Shown piece after piece: positions 43,935 through 53,709 of a DNA stretch of 64,000 nt. The stretch lies in contig NZ_CABJCG010000002.1 of NCBI RefSeq assembly GCF_902364025.1, positions 1-64,000 of the forward strand, read 5' to 3'. The DNA is from Enterocloster lavalensis (GTDB taxonomy: Bacteria; Bacillota; Clostridia; Lachnospirales; Lachnospiraceae). The number at the start of each line of letters is the position of its first letter. Position 1 is the first letter of the stretch. Both the position numbers and the translations under genes were made by a program. The notes under the pieces were generated by a model. The model worked only from the letters and a program-made list of their open reading frames with translations, ran no database searches and had not been told where the DNA came from.

Positions 43935-44741
43935 ATGGCAGAAACTATGATTTCATCTTTTGACGGGACGAAGCTGTATCTGAACCGGGAGACAGAGGCC
44001 GGAAACCGGGCCATCGCGGTGATTGTCCACGGACTCTGCGAGCATCAGGGGCGCTACGACTACATGGCAAAATGCCTTCATGAGAGCGGAATCGGCACCT
44101 ACCGCTTTGACCACCGGGGCCACGGCCGTTCCGAGGGCGAGGATACATATTATGGGGATTTCAACGAGATGCTGGACGACGTCAACGTGGTGGTGGATAT
44201 GGCCATTGCCAATCACCCCGACCTGCCGGTATTTCTCATCGGCCACAGCATGGGCGGCTTCGCGGTTTCCCTGTACGGCGTCAAATACCCGGACAAACGC
44301 CTGCGCGGCATCGTAACCAGCGGCGCTCTGACCCACGATTTCGCAAATCTGATCACCGGCGTTCCGGCGGGACAGGATCCCCACGGAAAGCTGCCCAACG
44401 AGCTGGGCGGCGGCGTCTGCTCCGTGGCCGAGGTGGTGGACTGGTATGGAAAAGACCCCAACAACCGCAAAACCTTTACATTCGGTCTTTGCTACGCCAT
44501 CGTGGAAGGATTAAACTGGTTCTCCCCCAAAAAGCAGGACTTTAAATACCCGGTTCTCATGCTGCACGGGGAAAAGGACGGTCTGGTCAGCGTCCGGGAC
44601 ACCTACGAATTTTTCGCTTCCGCGTCGTCCGCTGACCGGCAGATGAAGATTTACGGCAATCTCTTCCACGAAATCTTCAACGAATACTGCCGGGACGAGG
44701 TCATCGGAAATGTAATCGGCTGGATCATCAACCGAATTTGA
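43935..44741 (+). CDS. Alpha/beta hydrolase, monoacylglycerol-lipase-like
   Basis: 268 residues, no signal peptide. The nucleophile serine is in GHSMGGFA, the oxyanion region is VHGLCEHQGRY and FDHRGHGRSEG is typical of lysophospholipase/monoglyceride lipases; the catalytic Asp and His are expected in HGEKDGLVS and GNLFHEIFNE. It likely cleaves lipid or small esters in the cytoplasm. GGAGGG lies before the ATG. Confidence 0.88.
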   Translation: MAETMISSFDGTKLYLNRETEAGNRAIAVIVHGLCEHQGRYDYMAKCLHESGIGTYRFDHRGHGRSEGEDTYYGDFNEMLDDVNVVVDMAIANHPDLPVFLIGHSMGGFAVSLYGVKYPDKRLRGIVTSGALTHDFANLITGVPAGQDPHGKLPNELGGGVCSVAEVVDWYGKDPNNRKTFTFGLCYAIVEGLNWFSPKKQDFKYPVLMLHGEKDGLVSVRDTYEFFASASSADRQMKIYGNLFHEIFNEYCRDEVIGNVIGWIINRI

Positions 44742-44753
44742 GAAACAAGACAA

Positions 44754-44790
44754 AAGGCAGAGCCGGAACATTTCCGGCCCTGCCTTATTT
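44754..44790. terminator. Bidirectional terminator between the hydrolase and cotJC
   Basis: AAGGCAGAGCCGGAA (44754-44768) pairs with TTCCGGCCCTGCCTT (44772-44786) with one mismatch, with a T-rich end on the right and AAAA on the left. Confidence 0.8.
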
Positions 44791-44886
44791 AGATGCAATG
44801 GGCGGCTGGCGCAGTCTGCGGACGATAACTCAGCTGCAATCATTCGCCGGTGCCGCCGACGGTGTATTGCACCGATCAAAAAACAA

Positions 44887-45498
44887 TTACTTTTTAACAA
44901 ACTGTTTGTCAAACTCCGCGTTAAAATAATAGAAGTTCTTGGCATCCAGCTGGGATTTGATCTTTTCCAGCGCCTCGCCGAACCGCTGGAAATGCACGAC
45001 CTCACGCTCCCGCAGGAATTTTAAGGGCTCCAGCACCTCCGGGTTGTCGATCACGCGGATCAGGTTGTCATAAGTGGTTCTGGCCTTCTGCTCCGCGGCC
45101 AGGTCCTCGTGCAGGTCCGTGATGGCGTCGCCCTTGGACTGGAACTCACAGGCGTTAAAAGGAACGCCTGCCGCGGCCGTGGGCCAGAGGGCGGTGGTGT
45201 GGTCGATATAATAGGCGTCGAAACCAGCGGTTTTAACCTGCTCGGGAGTCAGATTCTTGGTCAGCTGGTAGATAATGGCGCAGATGATTTCCAGATGGGC
45301 CAATTCCTCGGTACCGATATCGGTCAAAAGGCCGCCCACTTCCTTGCAGGGCATGGTGTAGCGCTGGCTGAGATAACGCATGGAAGCGGCCAGCTCTCCG
45401 TCGGGGCCGCCGAACTGGCTGATAATCAGGGATGCCGTCTTGGGGCAGGTCTTGGTGATGTTCACCGGGCATTGAAGCCGTTTTTCATAAGTCCACAT
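44887..45498 (-). CDS. cotJC: Spore coat protein CotJC (manganese-catalase-like)
   Basis: 203 residues of the manganese catalase fold. Family motifs: MWTYEKRLQCPVNI, PKTASLIISQFGGPDGELAA, the metal-ligand helices IGTEELAHLEIICAII and HEDLAAEQKARTTYDNLI. CotJC sits in the inner coat and may have catalase activity. Its start overlaps the cotJB stop by one base (TAATG). Confidence 0.95.
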   Translation of the reverse strand: MWTYEKRLQCPVNITKTCPKTASLIISQFGGPDGELAASMRYLSQRYTMPCKEVGGLLTDIGTEELAHLEIICAIIYQLTKNLTPEQVKTAGFDAYYIDHTTALWPTAAAGVPFNACEFQSKGDAITDLHEDLAAEQKARTTYDNLIRVIDNPEVLEPLKFLREREVVHFQRFGEALEKIKSQLDAKNFYYFNAEFDKQFVKK

Positions 45499-45794
45499 TA
45501 TACATTTCCTCCTTCCCAGGGAAGCGGTCCGTCGGACCAGGTAAAATGCTTCTGGCCCGGATACTTGGTAAAGGTCTCGGTCTGGTTGTTGGTGTCAGGG
45601 CAGATACAGTCCTGGGTCAGCGGTTCGAATTCCTTGGCGTACTCTTTCAGAAGCTGTTTGCGCTTCTCCATGGCCTGGCTGAAGGACTGAAGGGCGTTCT
45701 CGTCCAGCGGATGGGTGTCCAGAAACAGGTTTAAGTCATTGACGACAAAGCTCACCTCGTTGATTTCCTTTAACATCTGCTTGCGGTCAGGCAT
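45498..45794 (-). CDS. cotJB: Spore coat protein CotJB
   Basis: About 98 residues. Start ATG 45794 follows GGAGGTGAG. The sequence MLKEINEVSFVVNDLNLFLDT and the C-terminal WSDGPLPWEGG are typical of CotJB. Middle gene of the cotJABC operon, overlapping both neighbours. Confidence 0.93.
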   Translation of the reverse strand: MPDRKQMLKEINEVSFVVNDLNLFLDTHPLDENALQSFSQAMEKRKQLLKEYAKEFEPLTQDCICPDTNNQTETFTKYPGQKHFTWSDGPLPWEGGNV

Positions 45795-45963
45795 GCTTCT
45801 CACCTCCAGTCACATAAAAGGGCTTGTCCAGACAGGGGAAAATCGTTCCCTGTTTGAGGGCTGTAGCCGCGTCATAAGGCGTTTCCCAGGGCTGCATGGG
45901 AACAGTGGCGATGGCCAGGGGCAGAATGTCCTGAGCCATTTCTAAATTTTTACAAAAATCCAT
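45787..45963 (-). CDS. cotJA: Spore coat-associated protein CotJA
   Basis: About 58 residues from ATG 45963, which follows AAAGGAG. Characteristic parts are LPLAIATVPMQPWETPYD and ALKQGTIFPCLDKPF. It is first in the operon. In Bacillus the operon is transcribed in the mother cell by sigma-E; I do not see a convincing sigma-E promoter here. Confidence 0.92.
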   Translation of the reverse strand: MDFCKNLEMAQDILPLAIATVPMQPWETPYDAATALKQGTIFPCLDKPFYVTGGEKHA

Positions 45964-46190
45964 TTTCAACACTCCTTTCATCATAAATGTCAGCTTGTGC
46001 GGATTAAAGCTTCATGTTTAGTATGAGCCTGAGGATGAAAATTACGTTACGAAAAATTTGTAAGTCCAGCCATTAAAAATAGTTGTGAATTACAACTTGC
46101 TTAATATAATAAATAGAAATGGCACTTTTGATTTATTTTATTAAGTTTTTTATTAATATAATTAACAAACAAAAGATATTTGATACCCCA

Positions 46191-46219
46191 TTTACCTTTT
46201 TCGTGATTGGTGTTATGCT
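46191..46219 (+). promoter_or_regulatory. Promoter of aspA
   Basis: TTTACC (46191-46196), 17-base spacer, TATGCT (46214-46219) with TG one base upstream. The rest of the 315-base cotJA/aspA gap is AT-rich with no other recognisable feature. Confidence 0.55.
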
Positions 46220-46278
46220 CACCGTAGAACAAAATAATTCTGGAAGAAAGGGCCAGATAACAGGAGGAGAAACGAACA

Positions 46279-47715
46279 ATGATGACCAGAGAGGAATCTG
46301 ATTCAATCGGGACAATGCAGGTCCCGGAAAAAGCGTACTACGGGGTTCAGGCGCTGCGGGCGCGGAACAATTTCCACATCACGGGAAGGCCGCTCCACAC
46401 GGAGTTTATCCGGAACCTGGTGCGCATCAAAAAAGCGGCGGCTATGACCAATATGGCGGCGCACGTGCTGGATGAGAGCATCGGAGGCGCCATTATCAAG
46501 GCCTGCGACGAGATCATTTCCGGGAAGCTGCATCAGGCGTTTATCGTGGACGCCATCCAGGGAGGAGCGGGGACCTCAGCAAATATGAATGCGAATGAAG
46601 TGATTGCCAACCGGGCCATTGAAATCCTGGGGGGCAGGAAGGGGGATTACTCCATCGTCCATCCCAACGATCATGTGAACATGGCCCAGTCCACCAACGA
46701 CGTGATACCCTGCGCGGGCAAGCTGACCATGATGGGGCTGCTGCCGCGGCTGATCGAGGAGCTGGAGCGCCTGCAGAAGGCGTTCAGCGACAAGGCGGTG
46801 GAGTTCGACGATGTGGTGAAGATGGGCAGGACCCAGCTGCAGGACGCGGTGCCCATCCGCCTGGGACAATCCTTTGAGGCGTACGCCAATGTGGTGGGAC
46901 GGGATATCAGCCGTTTAAAGGGGCTTAAAAAGGATCTGAGGGCGTTAAACATCGGCGCAACAGCGGTGGGAACGGCCATCAACGTGAACCCGGTTTACCT
47001 GTTCCAGATCATCAAAAATATCAACCTGATCTGCGGCACGGACTGCTATCAGGCGGACGATCTGTTCGACGCAACCCAGAACCTGGACTGCTTTGTGCAC
47101 GTCTCAGGGGCGCTGAAAACCTGCGCGTCCAGCCTGTCCAAGATTTGCAACGACCTGCGCCTGCTCTCCAGCGGCCCTCACGCCGGACTGGGGGAGATCA
47201 ACCTGCCGCCCAAGCAGAACGGTTCCTCCATCATGCCGGGCAAGATCAACCCGGTGATTCCCGAGGTGGTCTCCCAGGTGGCGTTCAACGTTATCGGCAA
47301 CGACGTGACCGTAACCATGGCCGCGGAGGCCGGGCAGCTGGAGTTAAACGCCTTCGAGCCGGTGATCTTCTACAAGATTTTTGAGTCCATCGACACCCTG
47401 GGGGGCGCGGTAACCACCCTGATCGACAACTGTGTTCTGGGAATCACCGCCAACCGCGACCGCTGCCGCAGGCTGGTGGAGACCAGCTCCGCGCTGGCTA
47501 CGGCCTTGTGTCCCAGCCTGGGCTACAAGCTCTCCGCTGAGATCGCGAAAAAGGCCCTGAGCACCGGGATTCCGGTGCGGCAGATCGTGCTGGAGGAGGG
47601 GCTGATGACCCAGGAACAGCTGGACCGCTGCCTGAACTTAAAGGACATGACCCAGCCGGGCCATCTGGTGGAGTACCGGAAGATCGGCGCAGGGAAGTCA
47701 GAAAAAACAGAATAA
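46279..47715 (+). CDS. aspA: Aspartate ammonia-lyase
   Basis: 478 residues of the fumarase/aspartase superfamily. Splits aspartate into fumarate and ammonia. The superfamily signature GSSIMPGKINP is intact and holds the catalytic Ser; other motifs are GGAGTSANMNANEV and HPNDHVNMAQSTNDV. Aspartase rather than fumarase is favoured by LRARNNFHITG at the N-terminus. AGGAGGAG precedes the ATG. It supplies fumarate as an electron acceptor during anaerobic growth. Confidence 0.94.
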   Translation: MMTREESDSIGTMQVPEKAYYGVQALRARNNFHITGRPLHTEFIRNLVRIKKAAAMTNMAAHVLDESIGGAIIKACDEIISGKLHQAFIVDAIQGGAGTSANMNANEVIANRAIEILGGRKGDYSIVHPNDHVNMAQSTNDVIPCAGKLTMMGLLPRLIEELERLQKAFSDKAVEFDDVVKMGRTQLQDAVPIRLGQSFEAYANVVGRDISRLKGLKKDLRALNIGATAVGTAINVNPVYLFQIIKNINLICGTDCYQADDLFDATQNLDCFVHVSGALKTCASSLSKICNDLRLLSSGPHAGLGEINLPPKQNGSSIMPGKINPVIPEVVSQVAFNVIGNDVTVTMAAEAGQLELNAFEPVIFYKIFESIDTLGGAVTTLIDNCVLGITANRDRCRRLVETSSALATALCPSLGYKLSAEIAKKALSTGIPVRQIVLEEGLMTQEQLDRCLNLKDMTQPGHLVEYRKIGAGKSEKTE

Positions 47716-47725
47716 TATATAAAAC

Positions 47726-47762
47726 AAAAACCAGGCGAGGGGGATACAAGCCTGGTTTTTGT
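47726..47762 (+). terminator. Terminator of aspA
   Basis: AAAAACCAGGC (47726-47736) pairs with GCCTGGTTTTT (47750-47760). Confidence 0.88.
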
Positions 47763-47895
47763 TTCTACAATATGGGGGGATTTATATTAAACTATAAGGG
47801 AGGTCAGATGAACGGCGATTCATCTGTATCTCGTTTACGAAGGTTATTATACGCTAAAAACATTGCAAATTCCATTGTTGGAAGAAATCTAAATA

Positions 47896-47923
47896 TTGCA
47901 AATCGCCCAAGACGTGGTACAAT
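47896..47923 (+). promoter_or_regulatory. Promoter of the AraC gene at 47960
   Basis: TTGCAA (47896-47901), 16-base spacer, TACAAT (47918-47923) with TG one base upstream. The short open frame at 47772-47981 runs through it and is not a gene. Confidence 0.55.
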
Positions 47924-47959
47924 GGGCACAGGATCAATCATGAGAGGAAGAATGTGGAA

Positions 47960-48787
47960 ATGTACCAGGAAACCAGCCTGAAAACGGACCGGATGATCTA
48001 CGCCAACACCCGCAGCGACGAGGCGGACATGGACTACCGGATGCACTGTCACAACAGCTACGAAATCTACTACATCATCACCGGCAACGTGGAGTATCTG
48101 CTGGAGGGCCGGGACTGCCGTCCCAGGCCCGGAACCCTGATAATCATTGCACCGGACTGCTTTCACGGACTGAAGGTGCTGGACGGACAGGTGTACCACC
48201 GCATCCGCCTCCACTTTACGAAGGAGGTCCTGGATGAGAGGGAGCGTCTGCTCCTTGAACCCTTCCGGGGCGGCTGGCGGCGTTTTGACGAGCAGTTTGG
48301 GCTGGAGTGGTATTTCCGGGCGGTGGAACAGTGCCGGGAATACGGGAAGGAGTTGCAGGATATTGCAATCCGCGCAAGCATCACCGCGCTTTTGTCCCGT
48401 ATATTTGCAATATCCGAGAAAGAACCGGTGCGGCAGAACCAGGCGCGGAATCAGGCCCAGGACATCATTCGCTATATCAACGATCATCTGGCGGAGCCGC
48501 TGACGCTGGAGGGGCTGGCCCGGGACTTTTTTGTCAGCAAGAATCATCTGACCGCCATATTCAAGCGCGCCACCGGAACCACGGTAGCCAGCTATATCCT
48601 ATATAAACGTATGGCGGCGGCCAGAAAGGAGCTGTCCCAGGGCACGCCGGCAGCCGAGGCCGCGGCCCGGGCGGGATTTGGGGATTATTCCAGCTTTTTC
48701 AGGGCTTATAAAAAGATGTTCGGCTATCCGCCCTCGGACAAGCGGGCCTTAAAGCTGCCGGATATGGATCAGAGCGGGGCGTTTTAA
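47960..48787 (+). CDS. AraC-family transcriptional regulator
   Basis: About 275 residues. N-terminal cupin (MHCHNSYEIYYIITGNVEYL) and C-terminal double helix-turn-helix (LTLEGLARDFFVSKNHLTAI and AEAAARAGFGDYSSFFRAYK). AGAGGAAG precedes ATG 47960; GTG 47954 is an alternative. No neighbouring operon clearly depends on it. Confidence 0.9.
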   Translation: MYQETSLKTDRMIYANTRSDEADMDYRMHCHNSYEIYYIITGNVEYLLEGRDCRPRPGTLIIIAPDCFHGLKVLDGQVYHRIRLHFTKEVLDERERLLLEPFRGGWRRFDEQFGLEWYFRAVEQCREYGKELQDIAIRASITALLSRIFAISEKEPVRQNQARNQAQDIIRYINDHLAEPLTLEGLARDFFVSKNHLTAIFKRATGTTVASYILYKRMAAARKELSQGTPAAEAAARAGFGDYSSFFRAYKKMFGYPPSDKRALKLPDMDQSGAF

Positions 48788-48824
48788 GGTGGATTGAGCG
48801 TTGGATAAAAATGGCAGTTTTTTC

Positions 48825-48853
48825 TTGACAGGATCAGGCCTCCGTGCTATTAT
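48825..48853 (+). promoter_or_regulatory. Promoter of the O-acetylhomoserine sulfhydrylase gene
   Basis: TTGACA (48825-48830), 17-base spacer, TATTAT (48848-48853). Directly downstream (48856-48883) is CCTATAGG then CTAGGAATT, loosely like a cysteine-metabolism (Rrf2/CymR-type) operator; this part is weak. Confidence 0.6.
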
Positions 48854-48896
48854 CAATTAAACCTATAGGCATACTAGGAATTATGGAGGAATTGAC

Positions 48897-50216
48897 ATGG
48901 GAGAGAAAATCAGGAGAAGCCAGAGAAATTTCCACTTTGAGACCATCCAATTACACGCGGGCCAGGAGCAGCCGGATCCGGCCACCGGGGCCAGGGCTGT
49001 GCCGATTTACCAGACCTCGTCCTTTGTGTTTGACAACTGCGCCCACGCGGAGGCCAGGTTTAACCTTTCGGACGCGGGTAATATTTACGGCAGGCTTACC
49101 AATCCGACCCAGGACGTGTTTGAGCGGCGGATGGCGGCTCTGGAAGGCGGCGTGGCCGCCCTGGCCACCGCGTCCGGCGCCGCGGCTCTGGCCTACACCT
49201 TCGAGAACCTGACCAGGGCCGGCGATCATCTGGTGGCGGCCCGGAATATTTACGGAGGCACCTACAATTTTCTTGCCCATACCCTGGCTGAGTACGGGGT
49301 CACCACCACGTTTGTGGATCCCTCGGATTTAAAGGCGGTGGAACAGGCCATCCGGGAGAACACCAAGGGTGTGTTTATCGAGACTCTGGGCAATCCCAAT
49401 TCCGACGTATCCGATATCCGCGCCATCGCCGATATTGCCCATCGCAGCCGCATTCCCCTGGTGATCGACAATACCTTTGGAACGCCTTACCTGATCCGCC
49501 CCATTGAGCACGGCGCGGATATTGTGGTGCACTCGGCCACCAAGTTCATCGGAGGACACGGAACCACCCTGGGCGGCGTTATCGTGGACGGCGGGTGCTT
49601 CGACTGGGTGGCGTCCGGCAAATTTCCCGGGCTCACCGAACCCAACGCCAGCTACCACGGAATCCGCTTTGCCCAGGACGTGGGGCCGGCCGCCTTTGTC
49701 ACCAGAATCCGGGCGATTCTGCTGCGGGATATGGGCGCTGCGCTGGCTCCGATGAGCGCGTTTCTTCTGCTCCAGGGGCTGGAGACCCTGTCCCTGCGCG
49801 TGGAACGCCATGTGGAGAACGCCCTGAAGGTGGTGGAGTATCTGAAGGGGCACCCGTCGGTGGAGGCGGTGCATCACCCGGCGGTGAGCGCCGATCCGGT
49901 TCAGCAGAGGCTTTACCGGGAGTATTTTCCGAAGGGCGGCGGTTCCATTTTTACTTTTGAGATCAAGGGCGGCGGGAAGGCGGCCAGGGCCTTTATTGAC
50001 AACCTGGAACTCTTTTCCCTGCTGGCAAACGTGGCGGATGTGAAATCTCTGGTGATCCATCCCGCCTCCACCACCCACTCCCAGCTGAGCGGCGGGGAGC
50101 TGGCGGCCCAGGGGATTCGTCCGGGCACCATCCGCCTGTCCGTAGGCACGGAACACATCGAGGACATTCTTCAGGATTTGGAGGAGGCGTTCAGGGCGGC
50201 CGGGGCGGAGGTTTAA
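48897..50216 (+). CDS. metY: O-acetylhomoserine sulfhydrylase (PLP-dependent)
   Basis: 439 residues of the Cys/Met-metabolism PLP family. Makes homocysteine (or methionine from methanethiol) from O-acetylhomoserine. Motifs: [35 protein letters not shown], and the PLP lysine in [16 protein letters not shown]. The long insertion and length of about 430 fit MetY rather than the shorter MetB/MetC. ATGGAGGAATTG supplies the ribosome site. Together with metK it forms the sulfur/methionine part of the window. Confidence 0.93.
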   Translation: MGEKIRRSQRNFHFETIQLHAGQEQPDPATGARAVPIYQTSSFVFDNCAHAEARFNLSDAGNIYGRLTNPTQDVFERRMAALEGGVAALATASGAAALAYTFENLTRAGDHLVAARNIYGGTYNFLAHTLAEYGVTTTFVDPSDLKAVEQAIRENTKGVFIETLGNPNSDVSDIRAIADIAHRSRIPLVIDNTFGTPYLIRPIEHGADIVVHSATKFIGGHGTTLGGVIVDGGCFDWVASGKFPGLTEPNASYHGIRFAQDVGPAAFVTRIRAILLRDMGAALAPMSAFLLLQGLETLSLRVERHVENALKVVEYLKGHPSVEAVHHPAVSADPVQQRLYREYFPKGGGSIFTFEIKGGGKAARAFIDNLELFSLLANVADVKSLVIHPASTTHSQLSGGELAAQGIRPGTIRLSVGTEHIEDILQDLEEAFRAAGAEV

Positions 50217-50277
50217 ACCGCAGCCGTGATTCCGGGGGTTCCACAAAAACATTCAACATAATCAAACGAAAATCCCG

Positions 50278-50307
50278 TTGCTGGTTAAAGCGATCCTGTG
50301 CTATACT
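50278..50307 (+). promoter_or_regulatory. Promoter of the EAL-domain gene
   Basis: TTGCTG (50278-50283), 18-base spacer, TATACT (50302-50307) with an extended TG. Confidence 0.5.
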
Positions 50308-50350
50308 GAACATAAGTGACAGTTGTGATTAAATGTGAAGGACTGGGAGT

Positions 50351-53300
50351 ATGGTACACGAGGAAAAAACAGGCTGTTTTAAGTTTGGCGACCGGAAATG
50401 GTCGGAGTATGTTTTAGATACCTCGTCCACGGGTCTGTGGAGTATGGTGACGGACCGCGAGATGCGGGAAACCAGAATGTATGTGGACCGGACAATGGCG
50501 AAGCTTCTGGGACTGCCGGAGAATTTGACTCCGGAGGATTGTTTTGAATTTTGGTACAAGCGGATCAACAGGGGAAATTATTCCTATGTGAATGAAGCCC
50601 TGAGCAAGATGTTTACCACGGAAAAGCTCTGCGAGGTACAGTACACCTGGAATCACCCGGAATGGGGCGATATCCCGGTGCGGTGCGCCGGAAAGGTCCG
50701 GGAGATGGAGAACGGCCTGTTCCTCGTCTCCGGATACCACCAGAACATGGCCAATCTGGACCAGATGAAGCGGTGGTCCTTAAACATGGGCTGGCAGGAG
50801 ATTTTTGAGTACAATGTGACCAGCCGCACGGCGCTGGTGTACACGGACCGCATGCTGACCTACGGGGGCCAGCGGCAGATTCGCAATTTCCCCCAGAGCT
50901 GGGTGGAGGACGGAATCGTGCACCCGGATTTCCAGGACGCGTTTCTTCAGACCTTCGAGGCGGTTAAGAAGGGGGAGGAACAGAGCTTCTGCGAGCTGCG
51001 CCTGAAGAATCAGGAGCGGGAGTACAGCTGGTTCCGTATGGAGCTGGAGGTGACCGGAAGCGAGGAGGGAAGCCCGGAGATCATTCTGGGCCGGTTGGAC
51101 GACATCTCCAAGCAGAAGGCCATGGAGACCGCCTATATCCGGGAGAGCCGCCTCAACCGGGCGCTTTTGGGCAACGCGTCGGCGTACGCGGAGGCGGACA
51201 TCACGGCGGGAACCGTGGAGCGGGTGGGCGGAAACTGGATGTTCTATGAGAAAGCTTCCGAGACCAGGAGCTACGAGCAGATGATCCTGGAGGGATCCCG
51301 GCGAAGGGTCTACGGCAAGGACCGCAGAAAATACATCGAATATATGGACCGGAAGAGCCTTCTGGCCGCGTTCCGCCGGGGCAGTGAGAAGCTGGAATGC
51401 GAGTACCGGCGTCTGACGGACCAGAACCAGGTGTGCTGGGTGCGGCACACCATTTATCTTTACCGGGACCCAATCAACGGGGATGTGATGGCCTTAAACT
51501 GCCTGGTGAGCATCGACAAGGAAAAGCGGATGGAGGAGGCCGTTCAGGGGCAGCGGAGCGCGGCCTGGGACAGCACGGACGTGGAGAGCGCCTTTGACCG
51601 CTTCCTGTCCCAGGTATCCGATATGGCCTACCTGGTGGATCCCGCCACCCACGAGCTGGTCTGCGGCAACCTGGCGTTTTACCGGAGGCTGGGAAAGACG
51701 GGCCGGGAGTGCGCCGGGCACAAGTGCTATGAGCTGCTGTATGACCGTTCCCTGCCCTGCGTGTTCTGCCCAAATCTGAAGAAAAAACAGGTGCGCATGG
51801 GCATCTGGGAGAACTACAATTCCTATCTCAACCAGCGTTTCCTCATGAAAAACCGGCTGGTGGAGTGGGAGGGACGCACGCTGCTGCTGGCCTTTGCCAT
51901 CGATATCTCAGAAATAAAGCAGGAGTTACAGGGCGACCATTTACAGGAAGAGAAGTCCCAGCTGATCGGGGAGGCCAACAGCCGGATCATCAGCTGCCTC
52001 TATTCCATGGCGGAGGCCCGAAACGCGCAGGCGGCGCTGGACTGTGCGGCGGACGTGCTCACGGCTCATTACCGGCCGTCCCACCTGCGGTTTGTGCTTC
52101 CGCGTGAGAACGGCTTCGGTTACGCCTGTGTGAGCGGATGGGACGGAAGAGGGGAGCTGGGGCGCCCAATGGAACAGCATCTGGAGGAATGGCTGAGCCG
52201 TATGCAGCCGTCGGCCTGCAGGGAGGTGGACGGAGCCCAGGAGATTCTTCCGGAGTCCTTTGAGCTTTATCAGGATATGGAGAGCCAGCGGATCGGGGAA
52301 ATGGCGGTGATACCCATGGAGATCGCGGACCGGGAGCTGGGCTATCTGGTGATGCTGGACCGGGAGAAGCAGCAGCCCCTGCAGATGGCGGAGACGCTTT
52401 CCTATTTTGTGGGCCGGGAGATCCGGCACCGGAAGGACGCCAGACAACTGGAGCACAGCATCTACCACGATTCTCTGACCGGACTGCTCAACCGCAGCAG
52501 CTATGACCGCTACCGGAGGGATTACAACCGGGACGACAGTTCCTCCATCGGGGTGATCTGCGCGGACATCAATGATCTGCGGGCGGTAAATGAAGCCCAG
52601 GGCACCAAAGCGGGGGATGAACTGATCTGCCGCCTGGCGAACCTGCTGAAACAGCATTTCCCCAGGAACCAGGTGTTCCGCTTAAACAGTAATGAGTTTG
52701 ACATGATACTGGAGAATCTGACGGAACCGGAGTTTGAGGAGAAGCTTGAACAGATGAAGGCGACGCTTTCCCTCACCGCTGGGCTGTCGGTTTCCCTGGG
52801 GAGCGTGTGGGACGACCAGGAGCGGAATCTGGACGACGTGCAGAAGCAGGCGGTGGAGCTTATGCGCCTGGAAAAACAGCGCTACTATGAGAATCAGCCC
52901 AGGACCAGGAAGCTGGGGCGGACGGAATCGCTGCGCCAGCTGCTTCAGGCCATTGAGCGGAGGTCCTTCCGGGTATTTTTGCAGCCCAAGGTATTCCTGA
53001 ACAGCGGCAGTCTGGCGGGAGCCGAGGCGCTGATCCGCTATTACGACGAGGAAAAGGGGATCATTTCCCCGGCCGCCTTTGTGGGGAATCTGGAGCGGGA
53101 GAATCTGATCAGCCACATCGACCTGTTTGTGCTGGAGGAAGTGTGCCGGATGATGGAGCGCTGGAATCAATCGGGACATGCGCTGACCATTTCCTTCAAC
53201 TTCTCTCGGATCACCCTGCTCTCCAACGACATCGTGCGCAGTGTGGAGTCCATTGTGAAGAAATACCAGGTGGACAGAAGCCGCCTGGAGATCGAGGTGA

Positions 53301-53677
53301 CGGAGAGTATCGGCGAACTGGGCAAGGACACGATCTGCAAGGTGCTGCGCCGTTTTGGGGATCTGGGATACCGGATATCGCTGGACGATTTCGGCACCAA
53401 GTACAGCAATCTGGCGGTATTGTCGGATATCCGGTTCGATGTGTTAAAGTTGGATAAAAGTCTGGTGAGCAAGAGCTGCGACGACCGGGTCAGCCGCCAG
53501 GTGGTGCGCCATGTGATTTCCATGTGTAATGACCTGCACATCCGCACGGTGGCGGAGGGCGTTGAGGAGGAGGACCAGGAGCGCATCCTGCGGGAGGCCA
53601 ACTGCGAGATCGGCCAGGGGTACCGGTACGGAAAGCCCATGGCAGAGGATGAGTTTGAACGGTTATGGATCAGATAA
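50351..53677 (+). CDS. PAS/GAF/degenerate-GGDEF/EAL protein, probable c-di-GMP phosphodiesterase
   Basis: 1108 residues, no membrane segment. Order: two or three PAS-like sensor blocks (about 15-260 and 400-520, the last with GNLAFYRRLGKTGRECAGHKC and a Cys-rich C-x-x-C stretch VFCPNLKKKQ), a GAF-like region (~540-690), a GGDEF domain (from DSLTGLLNRSSYDRY) and an EAL domain. The GGDEF motif has become SNEFD (about residues 780-784), so no diguanylate cyclase activity is expected. The EAL domain keeps its catalytic set: EALIR (~892), an Asn in SFNFS, EVTES, DDFGTKYSN, KLDKS, AEGVEE and QGYRYGKP. It should degrade cyclic di-GMP in response to a signal read by its PAS/GAF domains. Confidence 0.92.
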   Translation: MVHEEKTGCFKFGDRKWSEYVLDTSSTGLWSMVTDREMRETRMYVDRTMAKLLGLPENLTPEDCFEFWYKRINRGNYSYVNEALSKMFTTEKLCEVQYTWNHPEWGDIPVRCAGKVREMENGLFLVSGYHQNMANLDQMKRWSLNMGWQEIFEYNVTSRTALVYTDRMLTYGGQRQIRNFPQSWVEDGIVHPDFQDAFLQTFEAVKKGEEQSFCELRLKNQEREYSWFRMELEVTGSEEGSPEIILGRLDDISKQKAMETAYIRESRLNRALLGNASAYAEADITAGTVERVGGNWMFYEKASETRSYEQMILEGSRRRVYGKDRRKYIEYMDRKSLLAAFRRGSEKLECEYRRLTDQNQVCWVRHTIYLYRDPINGDVMALNCLVSIDKEKRMEEAVQGQRSAAWDSTDVESAFDRFLSQVSDMAYLVDPATHELVCGNLAFYRRLGKTGRECAGHKCYELLYDRSLPCVFCPNLKKKQVRMGIWENYNSYLNQRFLMKNRLVEWEGRTLLLAFAIDISEIKQELQGDHLQEEKSQLIGEANSRIISCLYSMAEARNAQAALDCAADVLTAHYRPSHLRFVLPRENGFGYACVSGWDGRGELGRPMEQHLEEWLSRMQPSACREVDGAQEILPESFELYQDMESQRIGEMAVIPMEIADRELGYLVMLDREKQQPLQMAETLSYFVGREIRHRKDARQLEHSIYHDSLTGLLNRSSYDRYRRDYNRDDSSSIGVICADINDLRAVNEAQGTKAGDELICRLANLLKQHFPRNQVFRLNSNEFDMILENLTEPEFEEKLEQMKATLSLTAGLSVSLGSVWDDQERNLDDVQKQAVELMRLEKQRYYENQPRTRKLGRTESLRQLLQAIERRSFRVFLQPKVFLNSGSLAGAEALIRYYDEEKGIISPAAFVGNLERENLISHIDLFVLEEVCRMMERWNQSGHALTISFNFSRITLLSNDIVRSVESIVKKYQVDRSRLEIEVTESIGELGKDTICKVLRRFGDLGYRISLDDFGTKYSNLAVLSDIRFDVLKLDKSLVSKSCDDRVSRQVVRHVISMCNDLHIRTVAEGVEEEDQERILREANCEIGQGYRYGKPMAEDEFERLWIR

Positions 53678-53686
53678 GATATGAGG

Positions 53687-53709
53687 GGGCGGCTTAGGCC
53701 GCCCTTTTT
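53687..53709 (+). terminator. Terminator of the EAL-domain gene
   Basis: GGGCGGC (53687-53693), loop TTAG, GCCGCCC (53698-53704), five T. It overlaps the last codons of the converging LysR frame. Confidence 0.85.

Noticed and set aside
47772..47981. 69-residue open frame before the AraC gene
   Set aside because: It crosses the AraC gene's promoter and overlaps its start, with no family resemblance.
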